Assembly: GCF_900182565.1 (NCBI RefSeq)
Contig: NZ_FXTI01000009.1
Location: 1-64,000 of the forward strand
DNA length: 64,000 nt
Direction of reading: 5' to 3'
From: Melghirimyces algeriensis
GTDB taxonomy: Bacteria > Bacillota > Bacilli > Thermoactinomycetales > DSM-45169
In this document: one piece after another, positions 52,819 through 60,640 of the stretch
How the letters are laid out: each line of letters opens with the position of its first letter
Position numbering within the stretch: the first letter of the stretch is position 1
Notes under the pieces: model-generated
Database searches by the model: none
What the model was told of the DNA's origin: nothing
The model's input: the letters and a program-made list of their open reading frames with translations, nothing else
Position numbers and translations under genes: made by a program

Positions 52819-53325
52819 ATGAAAGAAGAAAGGGTATACCAAATCGCGCTTTCCAAGCTGAGAAAACGGGGTGTAAACCTGGATGAAATCGCGGATCTGG
52901 TATTTTATCTGCAAAAAGATTATCATCAAGGACTCACGCTTGCTGAGTGCCAGGAGCATGTGGAACATGTCCTTCGGAAAAGAGAGGTTCAAAATGCAAT
53001 ACTGACTGGAATTGAACTAGATATACTCGCAGAAAAAAACATTTTGTCTGAACCACTCCTAGAAATCATTCGCAAGGATGAAAGCCTCTATGGGATCGAT
53101 GAGATTTTGGCCACTTCAATTCTTAATGTTTATGGCAGTATCGGCTTAACCAACTACGGATTTATAGACCGGGTAAAACCAGGGATACTCAAAAGGCTGG
53201 ACAACAAAGACGGTGATCAAATCCATACTTTTCTCGATGATCTGGTGGGGGCCCTGGCCGCTTCCGCTGCTGCCCGGCTTTCTCATAACCGAAAGAAACA
53301 GCAAGACGCAAAACAAGAATCATGA
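52819..53325 (+). CDS. Phosphatidylglycerophosphatase A-family protein (YutG-like)
   Basis: A 168-residue protein of the PgpA family. The pattern VYQIALSKLRKRGVNLDEIADL and YGIDEILATSILNVYGSIGLTNYGFIDRVKPG with a C-terminal DDLVGALAASAAAR matches YutG. Unlike enterobacterial PgpA it lacks obvious membrane helices. Role in phosphatidylglycerol synthesis is inferred from the family. ATG 52819 follows GGGGAGG. Confidence 0.85.
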   Translation: MKEERVYQIALSKLRKRGVNLDEIADLVFYLQKDYHQGLTLAECQEHVEHVLRKREVQNAILTGIELDILAEKNILSEPLLEIIRKDESLYGIDEILATSILNVYGSIGLTNYGFIDRVKPGILKRLDNKDGDQIHTFLDDLVGALAASAAARLSHNRKKQQDAKQES

Positions 53326-53354
53326 AGAAGACCCGGTGTTTCCGGGTCTTCTTC
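53324..53354. terminator. Long hairpin between convergent genes
   Basis: A 13-bp perfect stem GAAGAAGACCCGG/CCGGGTCTTCTTC with a 5-base loop. Confidence 0.85.
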
Positions 53355-53372
53355 AACGACAGCCAGATCCTT

Positions 53373-54335
53373 TCATACACGTTTATATCTCCATGTTCCC
53401 TGAACCTTCTCACAAACCAATTCCCCTCGTATACGTAGATATTCCAAATGGGCCAAGGTTTCGGACAATGCGAAACGGAGATTATGAATGGACATATTTT
53501 TTCCAAAGATTTGATAACAAATGTCCACAGCAGTAAGTCCGTTCCCTTCCGTCCATCCTTTCATCTGCTCCAGGCGTTCCCGATGGTGCCGTTTTAATGC
53601 TTCAATCCGCTCATGATAATTCCCAAAAGCCTCACCATGTGAAGGAAACACTTTTTTGACCGGAAGTTGATCCATTTGATCCAATGTCGTCAGATAAGTG
53701 TGGAGAGGATTTGGATCACATCCGGGCCAAAGGCTGATATTGGGTGTAATTCTGGGCAATAAAAAATCCCCGCCAATCAACCAACCCCGTTTTGGATCAT
53801 AAAAACTCAAATGGCCGTCAGCATGACCCGGAGTGTGAAGAATCTGATACTCCCGGTCCCCTAGGAAAATGGTCTGGCCACCTTCAATAAACTGTGGTTC
53901 AGGATGAGGTTCCACCCATTTGGTAAACGCTCTTAAGTGACCGGGAATCTCCTTTGCCCATTCCGAAGACAGTCCATGTTCGGAAAAGAATTGAGCCATC
54001 TTTTCCGGCTGGTCTGAATCTTTCGCCCAGAACAGGCTCGCCTGTTCAAAGTCCGTTTGTGACACCTTTACCGGTGCACCCGTCTGGTTTTGCATCCATC
54101 CAGCCAATCCATAGTGATCCGGATGATAGTGGGTTAATACAATTTGCTCCACATCACTCCAGGTAAACCCAATACTCTCTTTTGCCTCTTCCCATGTGTT
54201 CAGGCTGTCTTCATAATGAAGACCGGTATCAATGATGGTATAACCTGTGGAGCCCTTCACAACATAGGATTTTATGATTTTCAACGGAAAGGGCAACGGC
54301 AAAGGGACTTCTATGATATCATTCCAGCGGTTCAT
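53373..54335 (-). CDS. Metallo-beta-lactamase fold hydrolase
   Basis: A 320-residue MBL-fold protein. Zinc ligands: LTHYHPDHYGLAG (HxHxDH), HTPGHADGHLSFY and the Asp in LIGGDFLL, with a final His in FPSHGEAFG. The last 80 residues are a helical domain typical of LACTB2/YobT-like hydrolases. AAGGAGG lies before ATG 54335. Substrate unknown; thioester hydrolases are common in this subgroup. Confidence 0.92.
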   Translation of the reverse strand: MNRWNDIIEVPLPLPFPLKIIKSYVVKGSTGYTIIDTGLHYEDSLNTWEEAKESIGFTWSDVEQIVLTHYHPDHYGLAGWMQNQTGAPVKVSQTDFEQASLFWAKDSDQPEKMAQFFSEHGLSSEWAKEIPGHLRAFTKWVEPHPEPQFIEGGQTIFLGDREYQILHTPGHADGHLSFYDPKRGWLIGGDFLLPRITPNISLWPGCDPNPLHTYLTTLDQMDQLPVKKVFPSHGEAFGNYHERIEALKRHHRERLEQMKGWTEGNGLTAVDICYQIFGKNMSIHNLRFALSETLAHLEYLRIRGELVCEKVQGTWRYKRV

Positions 54336-54346
54336 GAAGAGCCTCC

Positions 54347-55114
54347 TTAAATAAAATTCCATTCCATCAGATCATAAACACTATACGTCGCTTGAATGGA
54401 ACTCTTCCGATATTCCTCCTCTGTAGTCACCCCGCCAAACACCAATAATGTATCCATCCCACTGTTCACACCAGCCTGAATGTCCGTCAGCAGATTATCA
54501 CCGACAATCAATGTCTCTTGTACGGATGTCTGGAGCCGACTTAACGCATAATCCACAATCGGTTGTTCCGGCTTTCCTATAAATGTCGGCTGAACCCCTG
54601 TGGCAGCTGTAATCCCCGCACACAGAGAACCGTTTCCCGGAAGCAGTCCCTCATCAGACGGTAGCATTAAATCCCCATTGGTCGCGAAAAACTTCGCTCC
54701 TGCCCGGATCGCTAGACAGGCTGTTTTCATCTTATCATAGGTAAACGATGGATCGATTCCAACAACAACCGCGTCCGGATGATGTTCCGTAAAACGACAG
54801 CCAACCTCGGTCAGTGCGTCTTTTAATCCTTTCCCACCAACAGGGTAGACGGAAGGAGCTCCCAATCTGTTTTGCAAATAAACAGCTGTTGCCTGTGCAG
54901 AGGTGACCACCTGATCCGGGGTCGCCGGATAACCGAAACCCTGCAGTTTCTCTGCAACCTGCTCCGGTTTTCGGAAAGAATTGTTGGTAAAGTAAAGATA
55001 GGCAAGTCCACGCTTTTCCAACTCATCAATAAAGCGCAACCCGCTGGATATAACCTCTTCACCCTTAAATAACGTCCCATCCAGATCGATCAGATACCCT
55101 CGGTAACGTGTCAT
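54347..55114 (-). CDS. yutF: NagD-like HAD phosphatase (YutF)
   Basis: A 255-residue HAD hydrolase of the TIGR01457/NagD type. Motif I is GYLIDLDGTLFKG, motif II YLYFTNNS, the lysine in FIGKPEQPIVD and motif III VGDNLLTDIQAG. It dephosphorylates nucleotides or p-nitrophenyl phosphate in vitro. It overlaps the methyltransferase gene by four bases. Confidence 0.93.
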   Translation of the reverse strand: MTRYRGYLIDLDGTLFKGEEVISSGLRFIDELEKRGLAYLYFTNNSFRKPEQVAEKLQGFGYPATPDQVVTSAQATAVYLQNRLGAPSVYPVGGKGLKDALTEVGCRFTEHHPDAVVVGIDPSFTYDKMKTACLAIRAGAKFFATNGDLMLPSDEGLLPGNGSLCAGITAATGVQPTFIGKPEQPIVDYALSRLQTSVQETLIVGDNLLTDIQAGVNSGMDTLLVFGGVTTEEEYRKSSIQATYSVYDLMEWNFI

Positions 55115-55845
55115 CCCATGACCCTCCCCGTAAAAATCATTCGGGGGCTTGTCTCTTGGTCATAGGCACTTCCTGTAAAGTCTCCCCGAACCTCCTTCAC
55201 CAAAAGTCCTGCGGTCTCCATCATTTCCATCATTTGTTCCCGGCTGTACATTTTTACTCGTTCATGATACTCACGGGGTCCCTTCGCATCGGTGACCATA
55301 ATTTTTTTTCGCACAAAATCCCCTTCAATCCAACGTTCTTCTGTAATCTTCATTCCATTCTCTTCTTCCCGCTGGCTTTCGGGAACTAAATTGTTTTTCA
55401 CATATTCACGATTTAAGAAGTCGATTAAAAATGGTCCATCAGGACGCGTCACACGAGCAATCTCATCCAATACTTTTTGATTTTCAGCATCGTCTGTAAA
55501 GTAGCCAAAAGAGGTAAACAAATTCATGACCACATCAAAAGCATTCTGTTTGAAGGGAAGATTTCGCATATCTCCTTGTACATATTGAATCCCTTCTCCT
55601 TTTGCATACTTTTGAGCATAATTGAGTAAAACGGGGGACAAATCGACTCCGGTCACTTTAAAGCCAATTTTTTCCAAAACGATGGAGTGACGGCCCGTTC
55701 CGCAGCACAGATCCAGCACTTCACTACCTGGCTTCAAATGTAGCCACTCAACAGCCGATCGGATCTCCCGTTCCGCTTTTGATCGATTGCGGTGACGGTA
55801 AACGATCAGGTAATCTTCCCCAAAACTTTCCTCATACCATGGCAT
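55111..55845 (-). CDS. Class I SAM-dependent methyltransferase
   Basis: A 244-residue methyltransferase. SAM-binding motif I is VLDLCCGTGRHSIVLE, motif II has GVDLSPVLL and GDMRNLPF follows. Substrate unknown. It is the middle of a tight minus-strand cluster with the cyclodeaminase-like gene upstream and yutF downstream. Confidence 0.9.
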   Translation of the reverse strand: MPWYEESFGEDYLIVYRHRNRSKAEREIRSAVEWLHLKPGSEVLDLCCGTGRHSIVLEKIGFKVTGVDLSPVLLNYAQKYAKGEGIQYVQGDMRNLPFKQNAFDVVMNLFTSFGYFTDDAENQKVLDEIARVTRPDGPFLIDFLNREYVKNNLVPESQREEENGMKITEERWIEGDFVRKKIMVTDAKGPREYHERVKMYSREQMMEMMETAGLLVKEVRGDFTGSAYDQETSPRMIFTGRVMG

Positions 55846-55865
55846 ATTTGGAATCCTCCATATGG

Positions 55866-56474
55866 TTACTCTTTCTCCTTTGCTGATGGGGACTCTGCTC
55901 CCCTCTCATCGCTTATATCAACCAATTGAATCGCTTCCTTGATCAGTTGGTCCGTCTGTGTCAACACCTCTTCCCAACCATTTGACAACGGATCGGGCCA
56001 ACCAAAGGCTTGAGCATTGAAGCGAGCGATATGAACAGAGCTGACAAGCACCGTCCGTAAATGAAGACAGGCTGTCAAGGTATCGCTCGCCTTTGAACCG
56101 GATACAGCCAAATAGTCAGGAATGATCGCCAGGATCTCTTTGGCTATCTCATGCAACCGTCGCACAGGTCTCAAAAGAACGTCCGCCTTCGCTGTTTCTG
56201 GCTCTCGCAACATGGTTTCTACAACGCGAATATCCGCTTCCACCAATTCCTCCCCTTCTTTTCTCCAAGCGGACAACTGCGCAAGGTCACTGGAAGGACT
56301 CCGTTTTCCTGCAACTTCTCCTTTTTCCGCCAGAGAAGAGATCGTTAACTCCAGAAGGGAACAAGCCATCATTAACGAGACTGCCAGACTGCTTCCCGCA
56401 GCGGGACTGGGCAATTTCCTTTCAGCCATGTGATCAGCAAATTCAGAGAGCGGGAGTGTCGCAAAGTGATTCAT
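55866..56474 (-). CDS. Cyclodeaminase/cyclohydrolase family protein (FTCD_C-like)
   Basis: A 202-residue helical protein. The N-terminal LSEFADHMAERKLPSPAAGS and the following hydrophobic helix (LAVSLMMACSLLELTI) match the FTCD_C/FchA family. Characterised members deaminate or cyclise formimino- or methenyl-tetrahydrofolate. ATG 56474 overlaps the upstream stop (ATGA), indicating translational coupling. A later loop with LLRPVRRLHEIAKEI is family-like. Confidence 0.8.
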   Translation of the reverse strand: MNHFATLPLSEFADHMAERKLPSPAAGSSLAVSLMMACSLLELTISSLAEKGEVAGKRSPSSDLAQLSAWRKEGEELVEADIRVVETMLREPETAKADVLLRPVRRLHEIAKEILAIIPDYLAVSGSKASDTLTACLHLRTVLVSSVHIARFNAQAFGWPDPLSNGWEEVLTQTDQLIKEAIQLVDISDERGAESPSAKEKE

Positions 56475-56923
56475 GAAGCACCACTGGGGTCCCTCTCTCC
56501 CAACTCCCATCGCAAGTAGGACCGTACCCAATCCATATAGTGAACCAATACCGCTATATCGGACAACTCCTGAATCAACTCATCTTCTGATACCTCATGA
56601 TAGTAACGCACCAAGCGCTCGCGAAAGCGAATCAGTTCTTTGAGACGGGAAACAGATTCCGTTGGAATCACCTTTTCATCTTCCAAAATGTCAATAATAT
56701 CAAGATACCCCCCTGGGTCCCGCATCATAAACCCATCAATCATCGTGCTTCCGATGTCGATGACACACTCGACCCCGATATGCAAGGCCCTGGAAGCCGC
56801 AAAGATTATCACCTCTTCACTCTTCCCTTTCCACTCATTGCGCGAACGTTCCATGACATCCAAACATTGCTCTAAACATCCCAGTTGAGCTTCAATCCGT
56901 TCGGTATCCACATCGTAAATCAT
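56471..56923 (-). CDS. DUF86 / HEPN (YutE-like) protein
   Basis: A 150-residue helical protein of the DUF86 family. IGSTMIDGFMMRDPGGYLDI and IDILEDEKVI are typical of YutE. The HEPN nuclease motif RxxLVHxY reads FRERLVRYYHEV, so the catalytic His is replaced by Arg. No MNT-type nucleotidyltransferase partner adjoins. It is probably not an active HepT-type toxin. ATG 56923 has GAGAGGATG upstream. Confidence 0.85.
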   Translation of the reverse strand: MIYDVDTERIEAQLGCLEQCLDVMERSRNEWKGKSEEVIIFAASRALHIGVECVIDIGSTMIDGFMMRDPGGYLDIIDILEDEKVIPTESVSRLKELIRFRERLVRYYHEVSEDELIQELSDIAVLVHYMDWVRSYLRWELGERDPSGAS

Positions 56924-57078
56924 CTTAACATCCTCTCTCTCATGATCCCCTTTTTCCACAACACTTTTATTATATCTCAGCCTACACTCCAAAAGAAAAG
57001 ACCTCTTGAATGTATAATCTTATTCTGCTGTTAAAGGATAAAAAAGAATAACAACCAAAGCGGAAAGGGTGAAAGGAC

Positions 57079-57300
57079 ATGACACTCAGTACCAAGGATT
57101 TAAACTATCTGAAAGACGAAATGTCCTGGGAATTGCTTGCGTTTAAGAAATGCCACCATTATGCCCAACAGTGCCAAGACACTCAAGTCAAACAGATGAT
57201 TGACGATATCGGCAGAAAACATCAACGTCACTATGAGCAAATTTTACAATACCTAAATGCCAACAATACCGGTGGAACACAACCCAATATGCCCCAATAA
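57079..57300 (+). CDS. Small helical coat-associated protein
   Basis: A 73-residue ferritin-like helical protein: SWELLAFKKCHHYAQQCQDT and RKHQRHYEQILQYLNANN, with a polar Asn/Pro end. It is followed 13 bases later by a CotF-like gene with strong ribosome binding site, as in Bacillus coat pairs. AAAGG lies before ATG 57079. Confidence 0.75.
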   Translation: MTLSTKDLNYLKDEMSWELLAFKKCHHYAQQCQDTQVKQMIDDIGRKHQRHYEQILQYLNANNTGGTQPNMPQ

Positions 57301-57313
57301 GGAGGAATCACCG

Positions 57314-57649
57314 ATGCAAAATCAACAACAGACAAATCAACCCGGTGCTCAGACGATGACTCCCCAAGTAAAGGGACCGGAAATGAATGATCGCGACCGG
57401 ATTAATGATGTATTGGCTATGGAAAAATATATGCTGATGGCCTACAATATCGCCGCAAATGAGGCCAGTAACAACGACCTGTACCAAATCCAGATGAATA
57501 TTCTTTCTGAACTGCATCAATGTCAACGGGATATTTTTAACCTGATGCATTCCAAAGGCTGGTACAAGTTTGATAATGCTAACCCACAACATGTTGCCAA
57601 ATCCGCTCAAAAATTTACCAACTATCAGAGCCAGTTTCCATATCAATAA
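57314..57649 (+). CDS. CotF-like spore coat protein
   Basis: A 111-residue coat protein. After a Gln/Pro-rich start it has NDRDRINDVLAMEKYMLMAY and YNIAANEASNNDLYQIQMNI, the CotF helical pattern, then SELHQCQRDIFNLMHSKGWY. AAGGAGGAATCACC precedes ATG 57314. Confidence 0.88.
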   Translation: MQNQQQTNQPGAQTMTPQVKGPEMNDRDRINDVLAMEKYMLMAYNIAANEASNNDLYQIQMNILSELHQCQRDIFNLMHSKGWYKFDNANPQHVAKSAQKFTNYQSQFPYQ

Positions 57650-57656
57650 ACAGAAT

Positions 57657-57684
57657 CGCCGACCGATCTCTATCGGTCGGCGAC
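57657..57684 (+). terminator. Terminator of the CotF-like gene
   Basis: TCGCCGACCGAT/ATCGGTCGGCGA stem with a 4-base loop; the T-run is weak. Confidence 0.75.
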
Positions 57685-57867
57685 TTCTATTTGTGAAATT
57701 TTAGATTGAATATTCCTATAAGGTAAAATTTATCAGCTACTTTCCTGAAAAACTGAAACCGACAGCTCATTCTCATCGTTCCTAGAGTAGGGTTCTTTCA
57801 AGGGATGAATGTCAATAAAATTTAACCCTTGTTTTACAGTTTTTTAAGGAGGGTAAACAAACCATTT

Positions 57868-58941
57868 ATGTGTACCAAAAATCAAGAGACCATTCAACAG
57901 AACAATCTCAAATCAAGAGATTATTACTTTGACAATGCCAAATTTATTTTGGCCATGTTGGTGGTTCTTGGTCACGCCTATCGCCCTTTAATTGACGAAA
58001 ACGAAATCATCAAGGCTATATATTTGTCCATTTATACATTTCATATGCCTTTGTTTATTCTCATTTCCGGATATTTTGCAAAAAACTACAGTAAAGAAGG
58101 ACAAAATAAAAAGCTGATCAATTCCGTGCTCATTCCCTATATCATCTTTGAGATTCTGTATTCACTGTATGACCATTGGGTTTATCAGACCGATTCCGTA
58201 ACCTTCACCATTTTGGAACCCTATTGGATTATGTGGTTTCTGTTCAGCCTCTTTTTGTGGCGTTTAATTCTGCCATACATCGTTCATCTGAGATATTCAT
58301 TGGTCATTGCTGTGCTTCTTTCTGTTGGAATCGGTTACATTGATGAAGCGGACGGTTTTTTAAGCCTTTCCCGAACGATTGCTTTTTTCCCATTCTTTCT
58401 GCTCGGTTTTTATTTAAAAAGGCATCACATTGAACGCTTATTTACTTCGAGGAAACGGATCATCGGTTATACTGGTTTACTTCTCTTTTTTCTGATGATG
58501 TATGGATTGGAATTTCATTCCTCCATCGATCTCGATTTACGGCGCTGGCTATATTTTGAGTTTCCCTATGAAGACATCGGCCACCCTGAATGGTATGCGG
58601 GAGGGATTCGAATCGCTTTAATTCTTCTGGCTTTGGTGGCTTCCTTTTTCCTGCTGTCGATCATACCCCAAAGAAAAACCTTCTTCAGCAAAATGGGGAG
58701 TCGATCCATCTATGTTTATCTGATCCATGGATTCTTCATCAAATTTTATGATGCCATGGATCTTGACGACAAATTTTCTGGACTTGCCTTTTACCTCTTG
58801 GTCACGGTTTTTGCGATTTTATTAACAGTATTGCTCTCCTCCCAATGGATTCAAAGGATGTTCCAGCCCATGATCCAACCAAATATCCAATGGATCTATC
58901 ATCACACAAAGCACAACAAATGGAACAAGGCAACCTACTAA
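57868..58941 (+). CDS. Acyltransferase-3 family membrane protein
   Basis: A 357-residue protein of about ten membrane helices. The family motif is LVVLGHAYRPLID (catalytic His), followed by FHMPLFILISGYFAKN. Such enzymes O-acetylate cell-surface sugars or lipids. AAGGAGGG precedes ATG 57868 at 14 bases, so initiation may be inefficient. No sugar-polymer genes adjoin. Confidence 0.88.
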   Translation: MCTKNQETIQQNNLKSRDYYFDNAKFILAMLVVLGHAYRPLIDENEIIKAIYLSIYTFHMPLFILISGYFAKNYSKEGQNKKLINSVLIPYIIFEILYSLYDHWVYQTDSVTFTILEPYWIMWFLFSLFLWRLILPYIVHLRYSLVIAVLLSVGIGYIDEADGFLSLSRTIAFFPFFLLGFYLKRHHIERLFTSRKRIIGYTGLLLFFLMMYGLEFHSSIDLDLRRWLYFEFPYEDIGHPEWYAGGIRIALILLALVASFFLLSIIPQRKTFFSKMGSRSIYVYLIHGFFIKFYDAMDLDDKFSGLAFYLLVTVFAILLTVLLSSQWIQRMFQPMIQPNIQWIYHHTKHNKWNKATY

Positions 58942-58960
58942 CTGATTTTTGATGCAAAAA

Positions 58961-58999
58961 CAAAAACCGGGTAAGGAATCATCCTCACCCGGTTTTTGC
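58961..58999. terminator. Bidirectional terminator
   Basis: CAAAAACCGGGT/ACCCGGTTTTTG stem between convergent genes. Confidence 0.9.
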
Positions 59000-59060
59000 T
59001 TCTGACTTTCCATCTTAAAGCTCTTGCCATCCAAAGTTACACATCTCACAGGTTAACAGG

Positions 59061-59381
59061 TTAAGCCGAAGGTTTTTGTTTCGTAGCAACCATAACCCCT
59101 TGGATGATTTCCCTTTCCAACATCTCCGTTTTTTTCTCCAAACGACTTCCAATAAAGAAAACATCGATAAAAGGCCAAATGCCAAAGGTCAGCCATCCAA
59201 AGAATAACATCGCAACCCCCAGACCAATATCCCCCAAATAGAACCGATGTCCACCAATAAGACCCAGAAAAAACCACATAAGATATAAAACGCCTTTGCT
59301 TTTTTTACGACGCTCCAATTCAGAATGGACCATAGACAGTTGCTCTCCAGTCAAATCCCTTTTCAACAAAATATTATCCAT
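59061..59381 (-). CDS. TM2 domain protein
   Basis: A 106-residue protein with the TM2 pattern: YLMWFFLGLIGGHRFYLGDI and AMLFFGWLTFGIWPFIDVFF. An N-terminal charged helix precedes it and the C-terminus is basic. Function unknown. AAGGGG lies before ATG 59381. The gap 59382-59794 is AT-rich and otherwise holds only the promoter of the next gene. Confidence 0.85.
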   Translation of the reverse strand: MDNILLKRDLTGEQLSMVHSELERRKKSKGVLYLMWFFLGLIGGHRFYLGDIGLGVAMLFFGWLTFGIWPFIDVFFIGSRLEKKTEMLEREIIQGVMVATKQKPSA

Positions 59382-59638
59382 GAGTAAAGATTCCCCTTTA
59401 TAAAATATCATTATATCCCACACTTCATAGAGTGAAAAGGCCGAAATCAAACTTTGTTATGTTTTACTTTATTTTAATATAATAATCTAATTCTACATTA
59501 TTTTGCAAATCTCTTTTACAAAGAATTATATTTTCTTTAACAAACAACCAGAACAACTATATAGTGATTCAGAAGAACCCCAATAAACCATAAGATATGT
59601 CCATCCAACATACCATCTTTTTATCTAAACAAGGTTGC

Positions 59639-59667
59639 TTGACATCATATACCTATAGGGGTATATT
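59639..59667 (+). promoter_or_regulatory. Promoter of the dsrE-cstR unit with CstR-type operator in the spacer
   Basis: TTGACA (59639-59644), a 17-base spacer and TATATT (59662-59667). The spacer contains ATACCTATAGGGGTAT (59649-59664), an imperfect palindrome of the ATACC-N-GGGTAT type bound by CstR/CsoR. Binding would block polymerase; persulfide releases it. A weaker half-site (ACCCCTATA) lies near 59706. Confidence 0.85.
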
Positions 59668-59794
59668 GGAAGTAGCCTTTTTCTTTCGCCTGATATATTA
59701 CCCTTACCCCTATAAGTAAAATGCCTGTTCATCTTGTTGGAATCACAGGTCATAACTCGGATCTGGCACCTATAAATCATAAGGAGGAATCATA

Positions 59795-60280
59795 ATGGCT
59801 GAAGAAAACAACAACACCACGATGGTCGTGTTCAGCGGGGATCTGGACAAAGCGATCGCCAGTTTCATTATTGCTACGGGAGCAGCTGCCATGGGTGACC
59901 GTGTAACGATGTTCTTTACGTTCTGGGGATTAAACGTTCTTCGGAAAGAGAACTACACCTCCACTGAAAACAAGAACTTTATGGAAAAAATGTTCGGTAA
60001 GATGATGCCTAAGGGTCCGGGAAAGCTGGGACTGTCCAAAATGAACATGGGTGGTATGGGCGCGAAAATGATGAAAAAAGTGATGAAGGACAAAAATATC
60101 TCCACACTTCCTGAATTGATGGAGATGGCGAAAGAATTGGATGTCAATATTGTCGCCTGTACCATGTCTATGGATGTCCTAGGAATCGGTAAGGATGAAC
60201 TGATCGATGGAATCGATTATGGGGGTGTGGCCACATACCTGGGGGAAGCGTATGATGCCAAGGTCAACCTGTTTATCTAA
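59795..60280 (+). CDS. DsrE/DsrF/DrsH-like (DsrE2) sulfur carrier protein
   Basis: A 161-residue protein of the DsrE2 type, a sulfur relay factor that works with TusA and rhodanese. DLDKAIASFIIATGAAAMGD and VTMFFTFWGL open the fold; a Met/Lys/Gly-rich loop (about residues 64-98) is typical of the family; NIVACTMSMDVLGI holds the sulfur-binding Cys. AAGGAGG precedes the ATG. It is first in the operator-controlled unit with cstR. Confidence 0.92.
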   Translation: MAEENNNTTMVVFSGDLDKAIASFIIATGAAAMGDRVTMFFTFWGLNVLRKENYTSTENKNFMEKMFGKMMPKGPGKLGLSKMNMGGMGAKMMKKVMKDKNISTLPELMEMAKELDVNIVACTMSMDVLGIGKDELIDGIDYGGVATYLGEAYDAKVNLFI

Positions 60281-60319
60281 AAAGCCCCAGAAGCTCGAGG
60301 GTTTCCCTCGGGCTTTTAT
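60279..60319 (+). terminator. Hairpin/attenuator between dsrE2 and cstR
   Basis: AAAAGCCC/GGGCTTTT encloses GAGGG/CCCTC and is followed by AT. It may reduce read-through to cstR. Confidence 0.8.
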
Positions 60320-60341
60320 CATCATTTAAGGAGGCGATCCA

Positions 60342-60608
60342 ATGGACTACAATAAAAAGATCCAGAACCGACTGCGTCGTATAGAGGGGCAAATCGGCGG
60401 TGTCTTACGGATGATGGATGATGGGAAAGAGTGTAACGATGTCCTTTCTCAACTCTCCGCCATCCGTAAAGCGGTGGATCGAACCATAGCCGTTTTGGTC
60501 ACTTCCAACCTAAAACAGTGCCTTATCGAAGAGCTTCAGAAAGAGAATGAGGGGAACACCGATGATATGTTGGAAGAAGCTGTCCGATTACTGGTGAAGA
60601 GCCGATAA
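60342..60608 (+). CDS. cstR: CstR persulfide-sensing repressor (CsoR family)
   Basis: An 88-residue helical repressor. NRLRRIEGQIGGVLRMMDDG and VLSQLSAIRKAVDRTIAVLV are CsoR-family segments. The two sensing cysteines are at C31 and C60, the CstR positions; the copper-binding His of CsoR is Asn56 (VTSNLKQC). It is therefore a persulfide sensor and not a copper sensor. Palindromic targets occur in both promoters of the regulon. GGAGG precedes ATG 60342. Confidence 0.95.
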   Translation: MDYNKKIQNRLRRIEGQIGGVLRMMDDGKECNDVLSQLSAIRKAVDRTIAVLVTSNLKQCLIEELQKENEGNTDDMLEEAVRLLVKSR

Positions 60609-60640
60609 AAAAGCGGAAAGGATATCCGCTCTTTTTTTAT
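60608..60640. terminator. Bidirectional terminator between cstR and LysM/GH18 gene
   Basis: AGCGGA/TCCGCT stem followed by T7 on the plus strand; the last codons of the opposite gene overlap it. Confidence 0.85.

Noticed and set aside
59701..59716. A further CstR operator at TTACCCTTACCCCTATAA
   Set aside because: Only one half-site is good and the arms are not palindromic, so it is mentioned only as a weak half-site.
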